DNA of 51,137 nucleotides from Candidatus Liptonbacteria bacterium (GTDB lineage Bacteria > Patescibacteriota > Minisyncoccia > UBA6257 > 2-01-FULL-56-20). Position 1 is the stretch's first letter. Every line of letters begins with the position of its first letter. Below the pieces are notes generated by a model that saw only the letters and a list, made by a program, of their open reading frames with translations, made no database searches and had not been told where the DNA came from. This document shows positions 42,572 to 51,046 of the stretch, one piece after another. The DNA lies in the NCBI GenBank assembly GCA_016204335.1, contig JACQKU010000004.1, positions 1-51,137 of the forward strand. Reading direction: 5' to 3'. The position numbers and the translations under genes were made by a program.

Positions 42572-43933
42572 CTACGCGCGGAAGATTAATTCTTTAATCG
42601 AGATGATTTTTTGATTTAACAAAGAATTCCTTTCTATTTCCTGGTCTATTTTCTTTACTGCGTGAATCGCGGTGGTGTGGTCTTTCCCCAATTTCTCCCC
42701 AATATACGGATACGACATATCCAACATATCCCGAAGAAGATACATCGCAATCTGCCGCGGCTCCACTATTTCTTTTTTTCTGACGTGCCCCTCAAGGTCG
42801 CCCACGGAAACATTATAAAACTCGGCGACCGATTTTATAATCTGAGAGTCGTTTACCCGCCTGGTGAAATTCTGCGCCGCTTTTTCAATGATTTCTTCGA
42901 CGACTTTTTCCGTAACCGGCGCCCCTCGCATCTCTTGGTGGAAAAGAATTTTGTTCAAAATACCCTCCAGTTCGCGGACATTCTTTTTAACCTTTCGGGC
43001 AATCAGGTCGATAGCGGCGTCCCCGAGCTCGCGGTTGCTTTCCTGCAACTTGCCTTTGATAATCGCGGTTCGCATTTCGTATTCGGGATAAACGATGTCG
43101 GCTATCAAGCCGCCCTCAAACCGCGAACGAAGCCGCTCCTCGAGCGTGGGAATGGACTGCGGCGGCCTGTCCGAGGAAATAATGATTTGTTTGTTGTTCT
43201 CATAAAGTGTGTTGAATGTATGGAAAAATTCTTCTTCGGTCTTTTCTTTGCCGCCGATGAACTGGATGTCGTCTATGATTAAAACGTCAACGTCGCGATA
43301 TTTTTTCTTTATGTCTTCCATTCTCCTGTTTCTGATAGCCCACACCACATCACTTGTGAATTTTTCCGAGGATACGTATTTCGACTTAATTTTTCCGCGG
43401 TAATGGGCCTTGATCTCGTTGCCGATTGCCTGAATGAGATGCGTTTTCCCGAGGCCGACGCCGCCGTAAACAAAAAAGGGATTGTATTTCGAGCCCACAT
43501 TTTGCACAATCGCGCTCGCGGCGCTGAACGCGAGTTCGTTCGATGAACCGACCACGAACGAATTAAGCGTGTAGCGGGGATTAAGATTCGTTTCGGGGTC
43601 GGTCTGAAATTCAAGATTAATCTTATTCTCAAATTTGTTGAAATCGGTTGCGGAGACCTTTCTCGGCGCCAGGTCGAGTTTTTGTCCGGACACCAAGAAC
43701 TCCAATTTTTTAACCGAGTCGTCAAAGTTCCTCGCGGCCCCGAGAAGATTTTTCTGGTATTTATTCTCCACCCATTCTTTGGCAAAGTTGTTGGGCAATA
43801 CGACAAAAAGAGTACCCTCTTTTTCATCGGCTAGCCGGCTGTTTTTCAGCCACGTGGCAAAATTCGCCCGCGAAAGCTGAGTTTCCATTTCAGAGAGTAT
43901 TGAGTGCCAAAGAGTGTCAAGATTTTTTTCCAT
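42572..43933 (-). CDS. dnaA: Chromosomal replication initiator DnaA
   Basis: 453 residues. Domain I LWHSILSEMETQLSRANFAT. AAA+ domain: Walker A YGGVGLGKTHLIQAIGNE, Walker B VLIIDDIQFIGGKEKTEEEF, sensor/arginine-finger region TLEERLRSRFEGGL. The DNA-binding domain IV signature is EPRQIAMYLLRDMLD and KDHTTAIHAVKKID. It melts the origin and loads the helicase. dnaN follows on the same strand. The 222 bp upstream, between dnaA and the divergent rpmH, is the best origin candidate. Confidence 0.97.
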   Translation of the reverse strand: MEKNLDTLWHSILSEMETQLSRANFATWLKNSRLADEKEGTLFVVLPNNFAKEWVENKYQKNLLGAARNFDDSVKKLEFLVSGQKLDLAPRKVSATDFNKFENKINLEFQTDPETNLNPRYTLNSFVVGSSNELAFSAASAIVQNVGSKYNPFFVYGGVGLGKTHLIQAIGNEIKAHYRGKIKSKYVSSEKFTSDVVWAIRNRRMEDIKKKYRDVDVLIIDDIQFIGGKEKTEEEFFHTFNTLYENNKQIIISSDRPPQSIPTLEERLRSRFEGGLIADIVYPEYEMRTAIIKGKLQESNRELGDAAIDLIARKVKKNVRELEGILNKILFHQEMRGAPVTEKVVEEIIEKAAQNFTRRVNDSQIIKSVAEFYNVSVGDLEGHVRKKEIVEPRQIAMYLLRDMLDMSYPYIGEKLGKDHTTAIHAVKKIDQEIERNSLLNQKIISIKELIFRA

Positions 43934-44155
43934 AAAGATGATTCAAGAATCTTTTTTGTTAATTACGTAATTGTATCGGATAGGCGGCTTGAAAATCAAC
44001 AGGGACGGAAATCTATTTCTCCATCGGTAAATGAACTGTATAGGAAATCGCAAGAAAGAAAACAAAGGAAATGTGGATGAACTGTTGAAAACTTTTTTAC
44101 GCGTTGCGCTTAAAGGGGTAATTGCGGAGAAAAACCGTTGTGGTATACTGGAGTG
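43934..44155. other. Candidate replication-origin region between dnaA and rpmH
   Basis: Gene order rnpA-rpmH-[gap]-dnaA-dnaN is the classical origin neighbourhood. Within the gap one near-consensus DnaA box TGTGGATGA (44071-44079) is followed by GAACTGTTGAAAAC, and AT-rich stretches surround it. No cluster of boxes is visible, and the dnaA-dnaN gap (42431-42571) shows none, so the origin call is based mainly on synteny. Confidence 0.45.
44122..44149 (+). promoter_or_regulatory. Predicted promoter of rpmH (leaderless)
   Basis: TTGCGG (44122-44127), 16-nt spacer, TATACT (44144-44149). The ATG at 44156 falls at the expected transcription start, so the rpmH message is probably leaderless. Confidence 0.6.
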
Positions 44156-44290
44156 ATGTCTGTAACCTACCAGCCGAAGAAAAGAAAAAGGAAAAAAGCC
44201 CACGGTTTCCTCGGAAGAATGCGGACTCCGGGCGGTCGCCGCGTACTCAACGAGAGGCGCCGTAAAAAACGCAGACGCCTTTCCGTATGA
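44156..44290 (+). CDS. rpmH: Ribosomal protein bL34
   Basis: 44 residues: [20 protein letters not shown] then [20 protein letters not shown]. This is the L34 pattern (QPKKRKR...HGFL.RM.T..GR.VL..RR.KGR). Too short for the usual ORF cut-off. The stop overlaps the rnpA start by four bases (ATGA). First gene of rpmH-rnpA-yidC-jag. Confidence 0.97.
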   Translation: MSVTYQPKKRKRKKAHGFLGRMRTPGGRRVLNERRRKKRRRLSV

Positions 44291-44613
44291 CCACAAAAAA
44301 ATTGCGGTTGCCGCCACAGAGGTTCTCTGAACGGCCGGCCGGTCGCGTCAGCTCCGGTTATTTTCTGATAAAAGTTTTTAAAAACAATCTTACCCATAAC
44401 CGTTTCGGAGTCGTTATCGGCGCCAAAGTGGACAAACGCTCCAGCAAGCGCAATTTCTGGAGACGAGCGATTCTCAACTGCGCCGGGCAATACGCCGGCT
44501 CCGGAAAAGACCTTTTAATCATCGTATCTCCGCGGATACGCGAACTCTCAAAAAGCTCCGCGGAGCAAGAGTTCGGAAAACTGCTCCAAAAAATTTATAA
44601 AACATCCCAATGA
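44287..44613 (+). CDS. rnpA: Ribonuclease P protein component
   Basis: 108 residues. The RNR-type RNA-binding motif is [11 protein letters not shown] within [19 protein letters not shown], and the start [10 protein letters not shown] resembles the usual L-x-x-x-x-x-F. C-terminal [15 protein letters not shown] completes the fold. It assists the RNase P RNA in trimming tRNA 5' ends. Overlaps rpmH and yidC by four bases on each side. Confidence 0.93.
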   Translation: MTTKKLRLPPQRFSERPAGRVSSGYFLIKVFKNNLTHNRFGVVIGAKVDKRSSKRNFWRRAILNCAGQYAGSGKDLLIIVSPRIRELSKSSAEQEFGKLLQKIYKTSQ

Positions 44614-45362
44614 GCATCGGACACATTTTTTCCCTGATTTTTTATCAGCCGCCCCTGAACGCGCTTATTTTTTTATATAACACAATCGCGTTCGAAAACT
44701 TCGGTCTTGCAATAATTTTTCTGACGATTCTTATCAGGCTACTCCTCTTCCCGATTTTCCACAAAAGCGTCAAGCACCAGATGGTTATGCAGCGCCTCCA
44801 GCCGAAAATCGAAAAAATAAACCGGGAGCACAAAGATGACAAAGAAAAAAAACTCAAAGCCACCATGGAACTATACCAAGAACACGGTATCAACCCTTTT
44901 TCCGGATTTCTTCTTTTACTTGTGCAACTTCCCATCCTTATCGCGCTCTATCAGATATTTTTGGCGAAGCTTACCCCTGAAACGCTCAGCGGCCTTTACT
45001 CGTTCGTGCAAGCTCCGGAGACATTGAACTACTGGTTTGGCTTGATAAATCTCGAAGGACGGAGTATCGTAATGGTGGGCTTGGCGGCGCTCCTGCAGTA
45101 TATCCAGGGGAAAATGAGCTTGCCCAAAATTGAAAGCGGAAGAGAGCTCTCGTCTGCCGAAAAAATCGGCAGACAAATGGTTTTTATGGCGCCGCTCATA
45201 ACGCTCGTCATTTTTTTCAATCTGCCCGCCGCCGTCAGCTTATATTGGGCGGTAAGTTCGCTTTTTTCCATTTTCCAGCAGGAAGCGGTGAACCGCCAGC
45301 TAAAATCAAATGAAGAACCAGGAAATTCTCGCAAGAAAAATAATCGAGTTGATGGGGTTTGA
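44610..45362 (+). CDS. yidC: YidC/Oxa1-family membrane protein insertase
   Basis: 250 residues, the short Oxa1-like form without the large periplasmic domain. Five hydrophobic segments; conserved parts are FGLAIIFLTILIRLLLFPIF (with the hydrophilic-groove Arg), KHQMVMQRLQPKIEKINREH (cytoplasmic hairpin), PILIALYQIFL and VIFFNLPAAVSLYWAVSSLF. It inserts membrane proteins with or without SecYEG. Its end overlaps jag by 53 bases. Confidence 0.95.
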   Translation: MSIGHIFSLIFYQPPLNALIFLYNTIAFENFGLAIIFLTILIRLLLFPIFHKSVKHQMVMQRLQPKIEKINREHKDDKEKKLKATMELYQEHGINPFSGFLLLLVQLPILIALYQIFLAKLTPETLSGLYSFVQAPETLNYWFGLINLEGRSIVMVGLAALLQYIQGKMSLPKIESGRELSSAEKIGRQMVFMAPLITLVIFFNLPAAVSLYWAVSSLFSIFQQEAVNRQLKSNEEPGNSRKKNNRVDGV

Positions 45363-45756
45363 CGACTATACGTTCGAGCTTGACGAAGAGCATCGGCACG
45401 GAAGAATTTTCATTCATAATCATCCGAGTTTGGTAAAAGAGCATCTGCCGGCGATTCTTGAATCGTTGAATCATCTGGTCCAGCTTGTCGCGAAAAAAGA
45501 GAACGAACATCCGTTATTTTTTGACGTGAACAACTATCGGCGCGAGCGGGAAGAGCTTATTTCCGAACTCGCCCGGGCCGCAGCGCGCAAAGCCGTTGTC
45601 ACAAAAAAAAGCATTTCCCTGCCGGCGATGAATTCTTATGAGCGGCGCCTCATACACGTGGAACTCGCCGCTCATCCGGAGGTAAAAACCGAAAGCGCCG
45701 GAGCCGATAGAGAGCGGTACGTAATCGTAAAACCGATTGAAGAAACAAGTTCTTAA
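45310..45756 (+). CDS. Jag/KhpB-like R3H-domain RNA-binding protein
   Basis: 148 residues. A KH-like region (KIIELMGFDDYTFELDEEHR, GRIFIHNHPS) is followed by the R3H domain with SLPAMNSYERRLIHVELAAH and the terminal RYVIVKP. Found after yidC in most bacteria; binds RNA and affects cell envelope growth. The N-terminal Jag domain of longer homologs is absent. The start codon lies inside the end of yidC, 50 bases before its stop. Confidence 0.88.
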   Translation: MKNQEILARKIIELMGFDDYTFELDEEHRHGRIFIHNHPSLVKEHLPAILESLNHLVQLVAKKENEHPLFFDVNNYRREREELISELARAAARKAVVTKKSISLPAMNSYERRLIHVELAAHPEVKTESAGADRERYVIVKPIEETSS

Positions 45757-45771
45757 CTTACTATCCGACGT

Positions 45772-47175
45772 TTACTCACCGAGCGGTAAAGAATAAACTT
45801 TCTTATCGAAGCGGTTGATGAAGAATATATTTTGATTGAAGATTTTAATATTTGAAACGTCGAGGGTTTTCGCGGGGTCGCTGAAAAGCGTTTTGACGTT
45901 GCCGTCGTTCACGTTTATCTCAAAAAAATCATCGGAGGTGAAAAGCGCTTTTTCTTGATACGCGTCAGGGAGTGCGTTGACACTCAAAGCCCGCTGGTCC
46001 CGCGGCACCGCGCAGATGAGCATCGTCCGGCTTTTTAGAACTTCGCTTTTTGTCGGAGAAGTTGGATTGCCGGAATCGGCGGGGGTCGAACTGCTTGATG
46101 GCAATGCGTTTGTGCTTACTTTTGCAGTCGAGCTTGCGGGCTTGTCCTGACTTGTCCCGAGCGATTTATCCTGAGCTATGTCGAAGGAAGTCGAAGGAGC
46201 GGCGTCGAAGGGCTGAGTCGGAGCGCTAACGAGTTTGTCGTAAAAAACGCATTTTGAAGGGAGTGTAAGGAAGTTAAGCTGCTTGAGTCCTTTCCCGGAC
46301 GCGTCGACAAGCCGCAACAGGCCGCCCTCCTGATTTTGGTTTGCCGAGAACATCAATCCGAATTGGGCAGGCGAAGAGCTCCAAATTGTTTCGAGGCCGG
46401 GTTGGTCCTGGACGACCGGAGAAATAATTTTCTTTACGGGGTCGAACGACCAAACCGACGAATTCGAGAGAACGCTGGTTTTGTCGGCAATCAGTATCCG
46501 GCTCGGAGAGAGCCAGTCAAGCTTCATGTCCTCCTGATGAAGCGCCAGCAGAACTTTTGGTTTTGTGGAAGTCGAACCGCCGGCATCTAAGAGAGAAAGA
46601 ATGCTTCCGTCCGCTCCCGACGCGCCGGAAAAATACGCCACCTGATAATTATCGGGAGACCAGACAGGGCCGTTAGCATTTTGCGGGAGCGGTTGCCAGG
46701 TTTTTTGGACCGCGTCGAAAATACTCGTTTGGTTTTCCGAAGGACCCCTCATTGTCACCAAAATTTTTTTACCGTCGAAAGAAAAAGAGACCCGCATGAT
46801 ATTTTTAACAATGCTTGCGCTGAGCGACTCGGGCTGGCCGCCGCCCGTGGTGAGCGAAGTCGAACCGCCCGTTTTCAAAATCTGCCCGTCCGGCTGGACA
46901 ACGGTCACGGTATTTTTCGCGTCAACAAAATAATCGACGGCAGGAACATTTGCCGCAACCGTCAAATTTTCAATCAATCCAGCCGTTTGTCCGGCACTTT
47001 GTGTATCCCCCCGTGTATCCCCCGTAGTTTTCGGCAGTTGGACCGCCGGGAGATTCCCCGGGTCGGCAGTCGTCGGAGGAGTCGCCGACTCGTTGCGCGA
47101 GCGGAGGTAAAATCCCAAGAATACTATTCCTCCGATTACGAGAATTATTGCGATTGCTGCGGCAAGTTTTTTCAT
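45772..47175 (-). CDS. Membrane-anchored beta-propeller-like protein of unknown function
   Basis: 467 residues. N-terminal signal-anchor (LAAAIAIILVIGGIVFLGFY), a Thr/Pro/Gly-rich linker, then repeated short segments of WD/PD40-like character (ILVTMRGPSENQTSIFDAVQ; GPVWSPDNYQVAYFSGASG; SRILIADKTSVLSNSSVWSF). The region FDAAPSTSFDIAQDKSLGTS comes from a dispersed GTCGAAGG/CCTGAG repeat in frame (46141-46217). Last gene of the VirB4 run. It probably faces outwards and may be a receptor or a T4SS accessory. No catalytic motif seen. Confidence 0.65.
   Translation of the reverse strand: MKKLAAAIAIILVIGGIVFLGFYLRSRNESATPPTTADPGNLPAVQLPKTTGDTRGDTQSAGQTAGLIENLTVAANVPAVDYFVDAKNTVTVVQPDGQILKTGGSTSLTTGGGQPESLSASIVKNIMRVSFSFDGKKILVTMRGPSENQTSIFDAVQKTWQPLPQNANGPVWSPDNYQVAYFSGASGADGSILSLLDAGGSTSTKPKVLLALHQEDMKLDWLSPSRILIADKTSVLSNSSVWSFDPVKKIISPVVQDQPGLETIWSSSPAQFGLMFSANQNQEGGLLRLVDASGKGLKQLNFLTLPSKCVFYDKLVSAPTQPFDAAPSTSFDIAQDKSLGTSQDKPASSTAKVSTNALPSSSSTPADSGNPTSPTKSEVLKSRTMLICAVPRDQRALSVNALPDAYQEKALFTSDDFFEINVNDGNVKTLFSDPAKTLDVSNIKIFNQNIFFINRFDKKVYSLPLGE
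46141..46217. repeat. In-frame CTTGTCCTGA/GTCGAAGG repeat cluster
   Basis: Units related to TGAGC...GTCGAAGGA occur in tandem: CTTGTCCTGA, CTTGTCCCGA, TATCCTGAGCTATGTCGAAG, GAAGTCGAAGGAG, GGCGTCGAAGGGCTGAG. A related unit lies at 33936-33961 in a non-coding region. The cluster is translated as an extended low-complexity linker. Confidence 0.75.
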
Positions 47176-47203
47176 ATAAATTGCATAAATTCTTTTAATG
47201 CCG

Positions 47204-47695
47204 CTACAAATTCTGACAAACTTCTTCCCCGTTTACGGTTACACATCTGGTGTTTTCGCCGTTGGGCGAAACACTTGTACTGCCGGGGCCCATTCCTTGT
47301 TCTTCCCCTGTCGCCTCCTGCCCCTCAATCTTCCCCAACCCGGGCAGAGCCAGATTCGTGAGATTAGGGTTAATCGTGGTTAAAACTATAAACGCCCCAA
47401 ACAGAAGGAGTAGTCCCAAAAGAGCTTGCAATATCTGGTCTCTCGCGTCGCTCTGAGTGGAAGGATTGCCCGCCGCAAAGGTATATCTCAACCCCGCGTA
47501 CACAATCATCCCGAACGCCAGCATACCCGCCGCCATCAGAGAAAACCGATACAATGCCGATACCCACCCCCCGGGATTGGCTGTCTCGGCAGAAGTGATG
47601 CCGGGGAGGGTGACGGTGATGCCGGCGGCGCTGACCGACCCAAGCGAGAAAATTGAAATAAGGAGAAAACCCCCGGACAAACATAGTTTTTTCAT
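47204..47695 (-). CDS. VirB2/TrbC-like pilin-type membrane protein
   Basis: 163 residues. A signal peptide (cleavage near SVSAAG, residues 20-24) is followed by two transmembrane helices (SLMAAGMLAFGMIVYAGLRY; ILQALLGLLLLFGAFIVLTT) separated by the short positive/polar loop AAGNPSTQSDARDQ. That plan is the VirB2/TrbC T4SS pilin type widespread in Patescibacteria. A polar tail with two Cys (RCVTVNGEEVCQNL) may form a disulfide. Start overlaps the stop of the preceding gene by four bases. Confidence 0.75.
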   Translation of the reverse strand: MKKLCLSGGFLLISIFSLGSVSAAGITVTLPGITSAETANPGGWVSALYRFSLMAAGMLAFGMIVYAGLRYTFAAGNPSTQSDARDQILQALLGLLLLFGAFIVLTTINPNLTNLALPGLGKIEGQEATGEEQGMGPGSTSVSPNGENTRCVTVNGEEVCQNL

Positions 47696-48396
47696 GGCTT
47701 ATAAATCAGATTAACGTTTACAGAAGCTCCTTCAAGAGCGTTATTTTTATTCCTGACGGCGAATGTTATACCGAGTGGCGAACCGGATGGCGCATCTTGA
47801 TTGAGCCGCACGGTCAATACATCCGGATTTTCAGTTCCGGCCGGCGCAACGCCGTTCACTCTCCAGTCAAAATTTAACGCCGAAATATCTCTGACATTAA
47901 AAAAGTAAGGCAGGCCCGTCAATTGAATAGGAGAAGCTGAAAATTCGTTGTTTGGAAAAGGCGCTTCGATAACTGCCTTTGGGGAGACAATCGGTATCCC
48001 AATAGTTTTCAGTTGCGGCCCTCGTTTATAATTCGGAACTTCGGCGCGCAAGTCGATTGTTCCTCCGGCTGTATCAGGCGCCCTGAATTCGATATGCCGG
48101 AGTCCTTTGCCCCCTTTTAAAAAATTATTGTTCGCGTACCAGTACACGGTTTGCGCCGACATGTCGGCTGGTTTTCCTTCATCAATTAATTCAAACGAAA
48201 CCATGATTAAGGAGTTGGCGGTCGGCAATATTTTGCCCTCGAAACCCGGCGGCACGTAAGTTCTTGACTGCCATGTAATCATAAACTGCGGGCTCGCGGT
48301 CTGCGCCCGCGCGCCGGTCAAAAAAATGCCGGTTATTATAATAACCATGACCGTGACGATAACGACGGGAGAAAATTGTTTTATGGTTATTGTCAT
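47692..48396 (-). CDS. Secreted or membrane-anchored Ig-like protein
   Basis: 234 residues. Signal peptide or anchor VVIVTVMVIIITGIFLTGAR ending ARA-Q, then beta-rich sequence with Ig/PKD-like elements (TVYWYANNNFLKGGKGLRHI; FDWRVNGVAPAGTENPDVLT). No enzymatic motif. Position between a polytopic membrane protein and the pilin suggests an extracytoplasmic part of the secretion apparatus. Confidence 0.6.
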   Translation of the reverse strand: MTITIKQFSPVVIVTVMVIIITGIFLTGARAQTASPQFMITWQSRTYVPPGFEGKILPTANSLIMVSFELIDEGKPADMSAQTVYWYANNNFLKGGKGLRHIEFRAPDTAGGTIDLRAEVPNYKRGPQLKTIGIPIVSPKAVIEAPFPNNEFSASPIQLTGLPYFFNVRDISALNFDWRVNGVAPAGTENPDVLTVRLNQDAPSGSPLGITFAVRNKNNALEGASVNVNLIYKP

Positions 48397-48421
48397 CAGT
48401 TATTGTGTCTTATAGTTGATT

Positions 48422-49240
48422 TTATCCTCGTGCCGCTTTTTTTAAATCAACTTCGTTTGCTTCATCATCTATATTAACACTTTGGTCTTCGTCTTCATCC
48501 CCATCTTCTTTTTGACCGGAATCAGGAGTTTTTTCAGTCAGTTCTTGCAATTTTTCAAATGGATTTTTTTCTTCACCGAGCGCCTCGTCGGAAATTTCTT
48601 TTTCGGAACCTTCCCCTTTATCCGCGGTTTCCCCGGATTGTCGGGATACGCCTTTTCCTCTTTCCATCCCGCCGGTTTCTGCCGTTCCGCCGGTTTCTCC
48701 CGCTCCGGCGGCAACTCTCCCGGCGCTTGCTCCTGTTTCAGCCCCCACCGCCGTTGTCTCGGCTCCGGCAGCCGCTACGCCAGCTCCTGTTTCCGCGGCA
48801 ACCGCTCCGGCCGATGCGCCTCCTCCTGCCAGCGCCGTTTCGCCGGCTACCGCTCCGGCGCCGCCGGCGACCGCCCCCTCCGCCACCGTTGCAAGAGCCG
48901 CCACTTTCGGGTTATTTGCCATCCAGATCGCGACGATGGTACTGATAAGTTCGCTTCCGGGAACGTTCACAATATTGCCTAGTCCTCCCATAACTGGAAT
49001 AAAAGATGTAAAGGAGCTAAGCGATGCTTTCTTGCCGTGCGTTTTCATTATAAACCATCCCTGGATGACTGCATATGTGATGGGCGAGACAAGAAATGAG
49101 TTGCCAAGATATGTCACTTGTCCGATGACGGGCACAGGAAAAAGAAGCGCGGTCGCGAGATCCGTCCCGTCGGAAAATCCCGCGATTGTCATCAAAAGAA
49201 CAATACTTACTGTATCGAATGGTTTTTCTTGTTCGTCCAT
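48422..49240 (-). CDS. Membrane protein with Ala/Gly-rich low-complexity tail
   Basis: 272 residues. Two to three hydrophobic segments in residues 10-115 (VSIVLLMTIAGFSDGTDLAT; ALLFPVPVIGQVTYLG; SELISTIVAIWMANNPKVAA), then a long AGA/AGG/GET repeat region (about 120-200) and an acidic tail rich in Glu and Asp. The low-complexity part has many shadow frames. Located directly downstream of virB4, so probably a channel or scaffold component. Function not recognised. Confidence 0.6.
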   Translation of the reverse strand: MDEQEKPFDTVSIVLLMTIAGFSDGTDLATALLFPVPVIGQVTYLGNSFLVSPITYAVIQGWFIMKTHGKKASLSSFTSFIPVMGGLGNIVNVPGSELISTIVAIWMANNPKVAALATVAEGAVAGGAGAVAGETALAGGGASAGAVAAETGAGVAAAGAETTAVGAETGASAGRVAAGAGETGGTAETGGMERGKGVSRQSGETADKGEGSEKEISDEALGEEKNPFEKLQELTEKTPDSGQKEDGDEDEDQSVNIDDEANEVDLKKAARG

Positions 49241-49242
49241 GT

Positions 49243-49317
49243 GAGTAATCGCGAATATCGCGAATGCTAATTTTTAAAACCATTCGCATTATTTGCTGAA
49301 ATTCGCGTTATTCGTGA
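49243..49317. repeat. AT-rich imperfect inverted repeat after virB4
   Basis: TAATCGCGAATATCGCGAAT on the left faces ATTCGCGTTATTCGTGATTA on the right (about 90 percent complementary) around a central TTTTTAAAACC. Similar designs with other sequences occur near 32815-32880 and at the right window edge. It could be an attenuator between virB4 and the next gene. Confidence 0.6.
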
Positions 49318-51036
49318 TTATTTGCCCTTCTCTTCCAACAATTGCTGCGGATTAGTCGTGATTACCTGGTCTTCGAAATACGAAGCGATGATTTGGATGG
49401 CGATGTGTCGCCGCCCCGCGAAGAAAAGGCCGTTGCCGACCTCGGCGGTCAAAAGATAACTTTTTTCCGCCTCGGTCAGGTCGAACGCTTTCGCGATGAT
49501 ATCGATGGTAGCCGGCGCCTGGCGCAGAAGGAGCTGGAGCGAGGAATTGGTGATAATGGGCCGGCCGTAGGGCGAGCGCAAAAAATCCTCCACGTCCTGA
49601 GTAATGGTGGAAACACCGAGATAATATTTGCGCGCGCGTTTTGCCAGGCCGAAAAGAAACGACGCGCTCTCTTCGTATTTCATCATCCACCACGCCTCGT
49701 CGATAATCATTATTCGCTTTTTGAGTTTTGCGCGGATCAGGTTCCAGATGAAGTTCAAAATCACATACATAGCGATGGGCCGGAGCTCGTCCTCAAGGTC
49801 TCGGATTGAGAAGACAATCAGCCGGTTATTTATGTCGACATTGGTCGGCTGGTTCACGAACCCCGAAAAACTGCCCTTGGTGAATTTATAAAGGCGTTCG
49901 GCGATTCCCTTGCCGCCTTCAAGATTCCGGAGAATTGTCTCGAGGTCTTCGAGAAGCGGAGCTTTTGCTTTCGAAAAATCCTCGTCCGTGGTGATTTCGC
50001 GGGACGCGTACGTTTCCGTAACCGCGCGGTCAAGGAGCGCGTCTTCTTCGGGCGTCACCTTGCCGAGCATAAGTTTCAGCAAGCCGGCTACGTTGACAAT
50101 GTGCGAGCGGAGAACATCGGCTGGCGTTTCGTTCTCGGGTATAATCGGGATGTCGAACGGATTGATGTGTTCGTGCGAGGAAAGCGAGATGTTGAAAAAG
50201 CTGCCGGCAAAACTTTCCGCCAGGCGCTGATATTCGTTTTCCGGGTCAATCACGATGACATCAACGCCCATCATCAGCGACCTGATTATTTCGAGTTTTG
50301 TGGCAAAGCTTTTGCCGGCTCCGGATTTGGCGAACACCACTTGATTCGCGTTTTCCATCGAAAACCTGTCGAAGATGACCAAACTGTTGTTGTGGCGGTT
50401 GATGCCGTAGAGTATTCCCTGGTCGGAAGTCAGGCTGTCGGAAACGAACGGGAAAAATGAAGAAATCGGGCCGGAATCCATCGGCTGATTGACGGAAAGT
50501 TTGTCCTGACCCAGTGGCAAAATGGAAAGCAGTCCGTCGAGTTGTTGGAAGAGCGCCGGCTTGATATAAACAAGCTTTGCTTCCATCTGGGAAATAATCT
50601 GGCTTTCGAGCCTCGCCAGGTCATCAAGCGTGTCGGCGTAGAGAGCGATATAGACGCCGATGCCGAACAGTTTTTCCTGCGCCTGCTGTAGCGAGTCGCG
50701 GAGACCTTCCACGTCCCGGAGCGCGGTTTCGAGCATCGGGTCCCGGACCAGCCCTTTCTCCTGTTGGTCGCTTATCTGCGATTGTATCTGCGCGGTTTTT
50801 CTCCTGAGATTTTTGAGCGCGAGACCCGTGTCAACGGGATTCATGAAAATAGCGATGTCAAAAAGATTCGGCAGGTTGATGAGAGAATCGAACCAGCCGC
50901 TGGAGAGGTATCTCGGATAGGAAAAAACAAAAAATGATTTTATGAATTTGCCGCCGATTTTGAGATAGTTGGAATTCACCTCCAGTCCGGCGGGCGTGAT
51001 TATTTTTTTGAGATTTTCGAAGTTGTTTTCTGCCAT
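49318..51036 (-). CDS. VirB4-like type IV secretion ATPase
   Basis: 572 residues. N-terminal half is the VirB4/CagE-like domain (SFFVFSYPRYLSSGWFDSLI; LEKL-type coiled coil near residues 75-125). The ATPase starts with Walker A VVFAKSGAGKSFATKLEIIR, then VIVIDPENEYQRLAESF, Walker B RIMIIDEAWWMMKYEESASF and the Gln motif STITQDVEDFLRSPYGRPII. It energises assembly of, or transport through, a type IV secretion-like machine. Shorter than proteobacterial VirB4, as usual for Patescibacteria. Head of the five-gene run down to 45772. Confidence 0.9.
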   Translation of the reverse strand: MAENNFENLKKIITPAGLEVNSNYLKIGGKFIKSFFVFSYPRYLSSGWFDSLINLPNLFDIAIFMNPVDTGLALKNLRRKTAQIQSQISDQQEKGLVRDPMLETALRDVEGLRDSLQQAQEKLFGIGVYIALYADTLDDLARLESQIISQMEAKLVYIKPALFQQLDGLLSILPLGQDKLSVNQPMDSGPISSFFPFVSDSLTSDQGILYGINRHNNSLVIFDRFSMENANQVVFAKSGAGKSFATKLEIIRSLMMGVDVIVIDPENEYQRLAESFAGSFFNISLSSHEHINPFDIPIIPENETPADVLRSHIVNVAGLLKLMLGKVTPEEDALLDRAVTETYASREITTDEDFSKAKAPLLEDLETILRNLEGGKGIAERLYKFTKGSFSGFVNQPTNVDINNRLIVFSIRDLEDELRPIAMYVILNFIWNLIRAKLKKRIMIIDEAWWMMKYEESASFLFGLAKRARKYYLGVSTITQDVEDFLRSPYGRPIITNSSLQLLLRQAPATIDIIAKAFDLTEAEKSYLLTAEVGNGLFFAGRRHIAIQIIASYFEDQVITTNPQQLLEEKGK

Positions 51037-51046
51037 GAATGTAGTG

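Noticed and set aside
48482-48982. Arg/Ser-rich plus-strand frames opposite the Ala/Gly-rich membrane protein.
   Set aside because: Produced by the low-complexity repeats read on the other strand.
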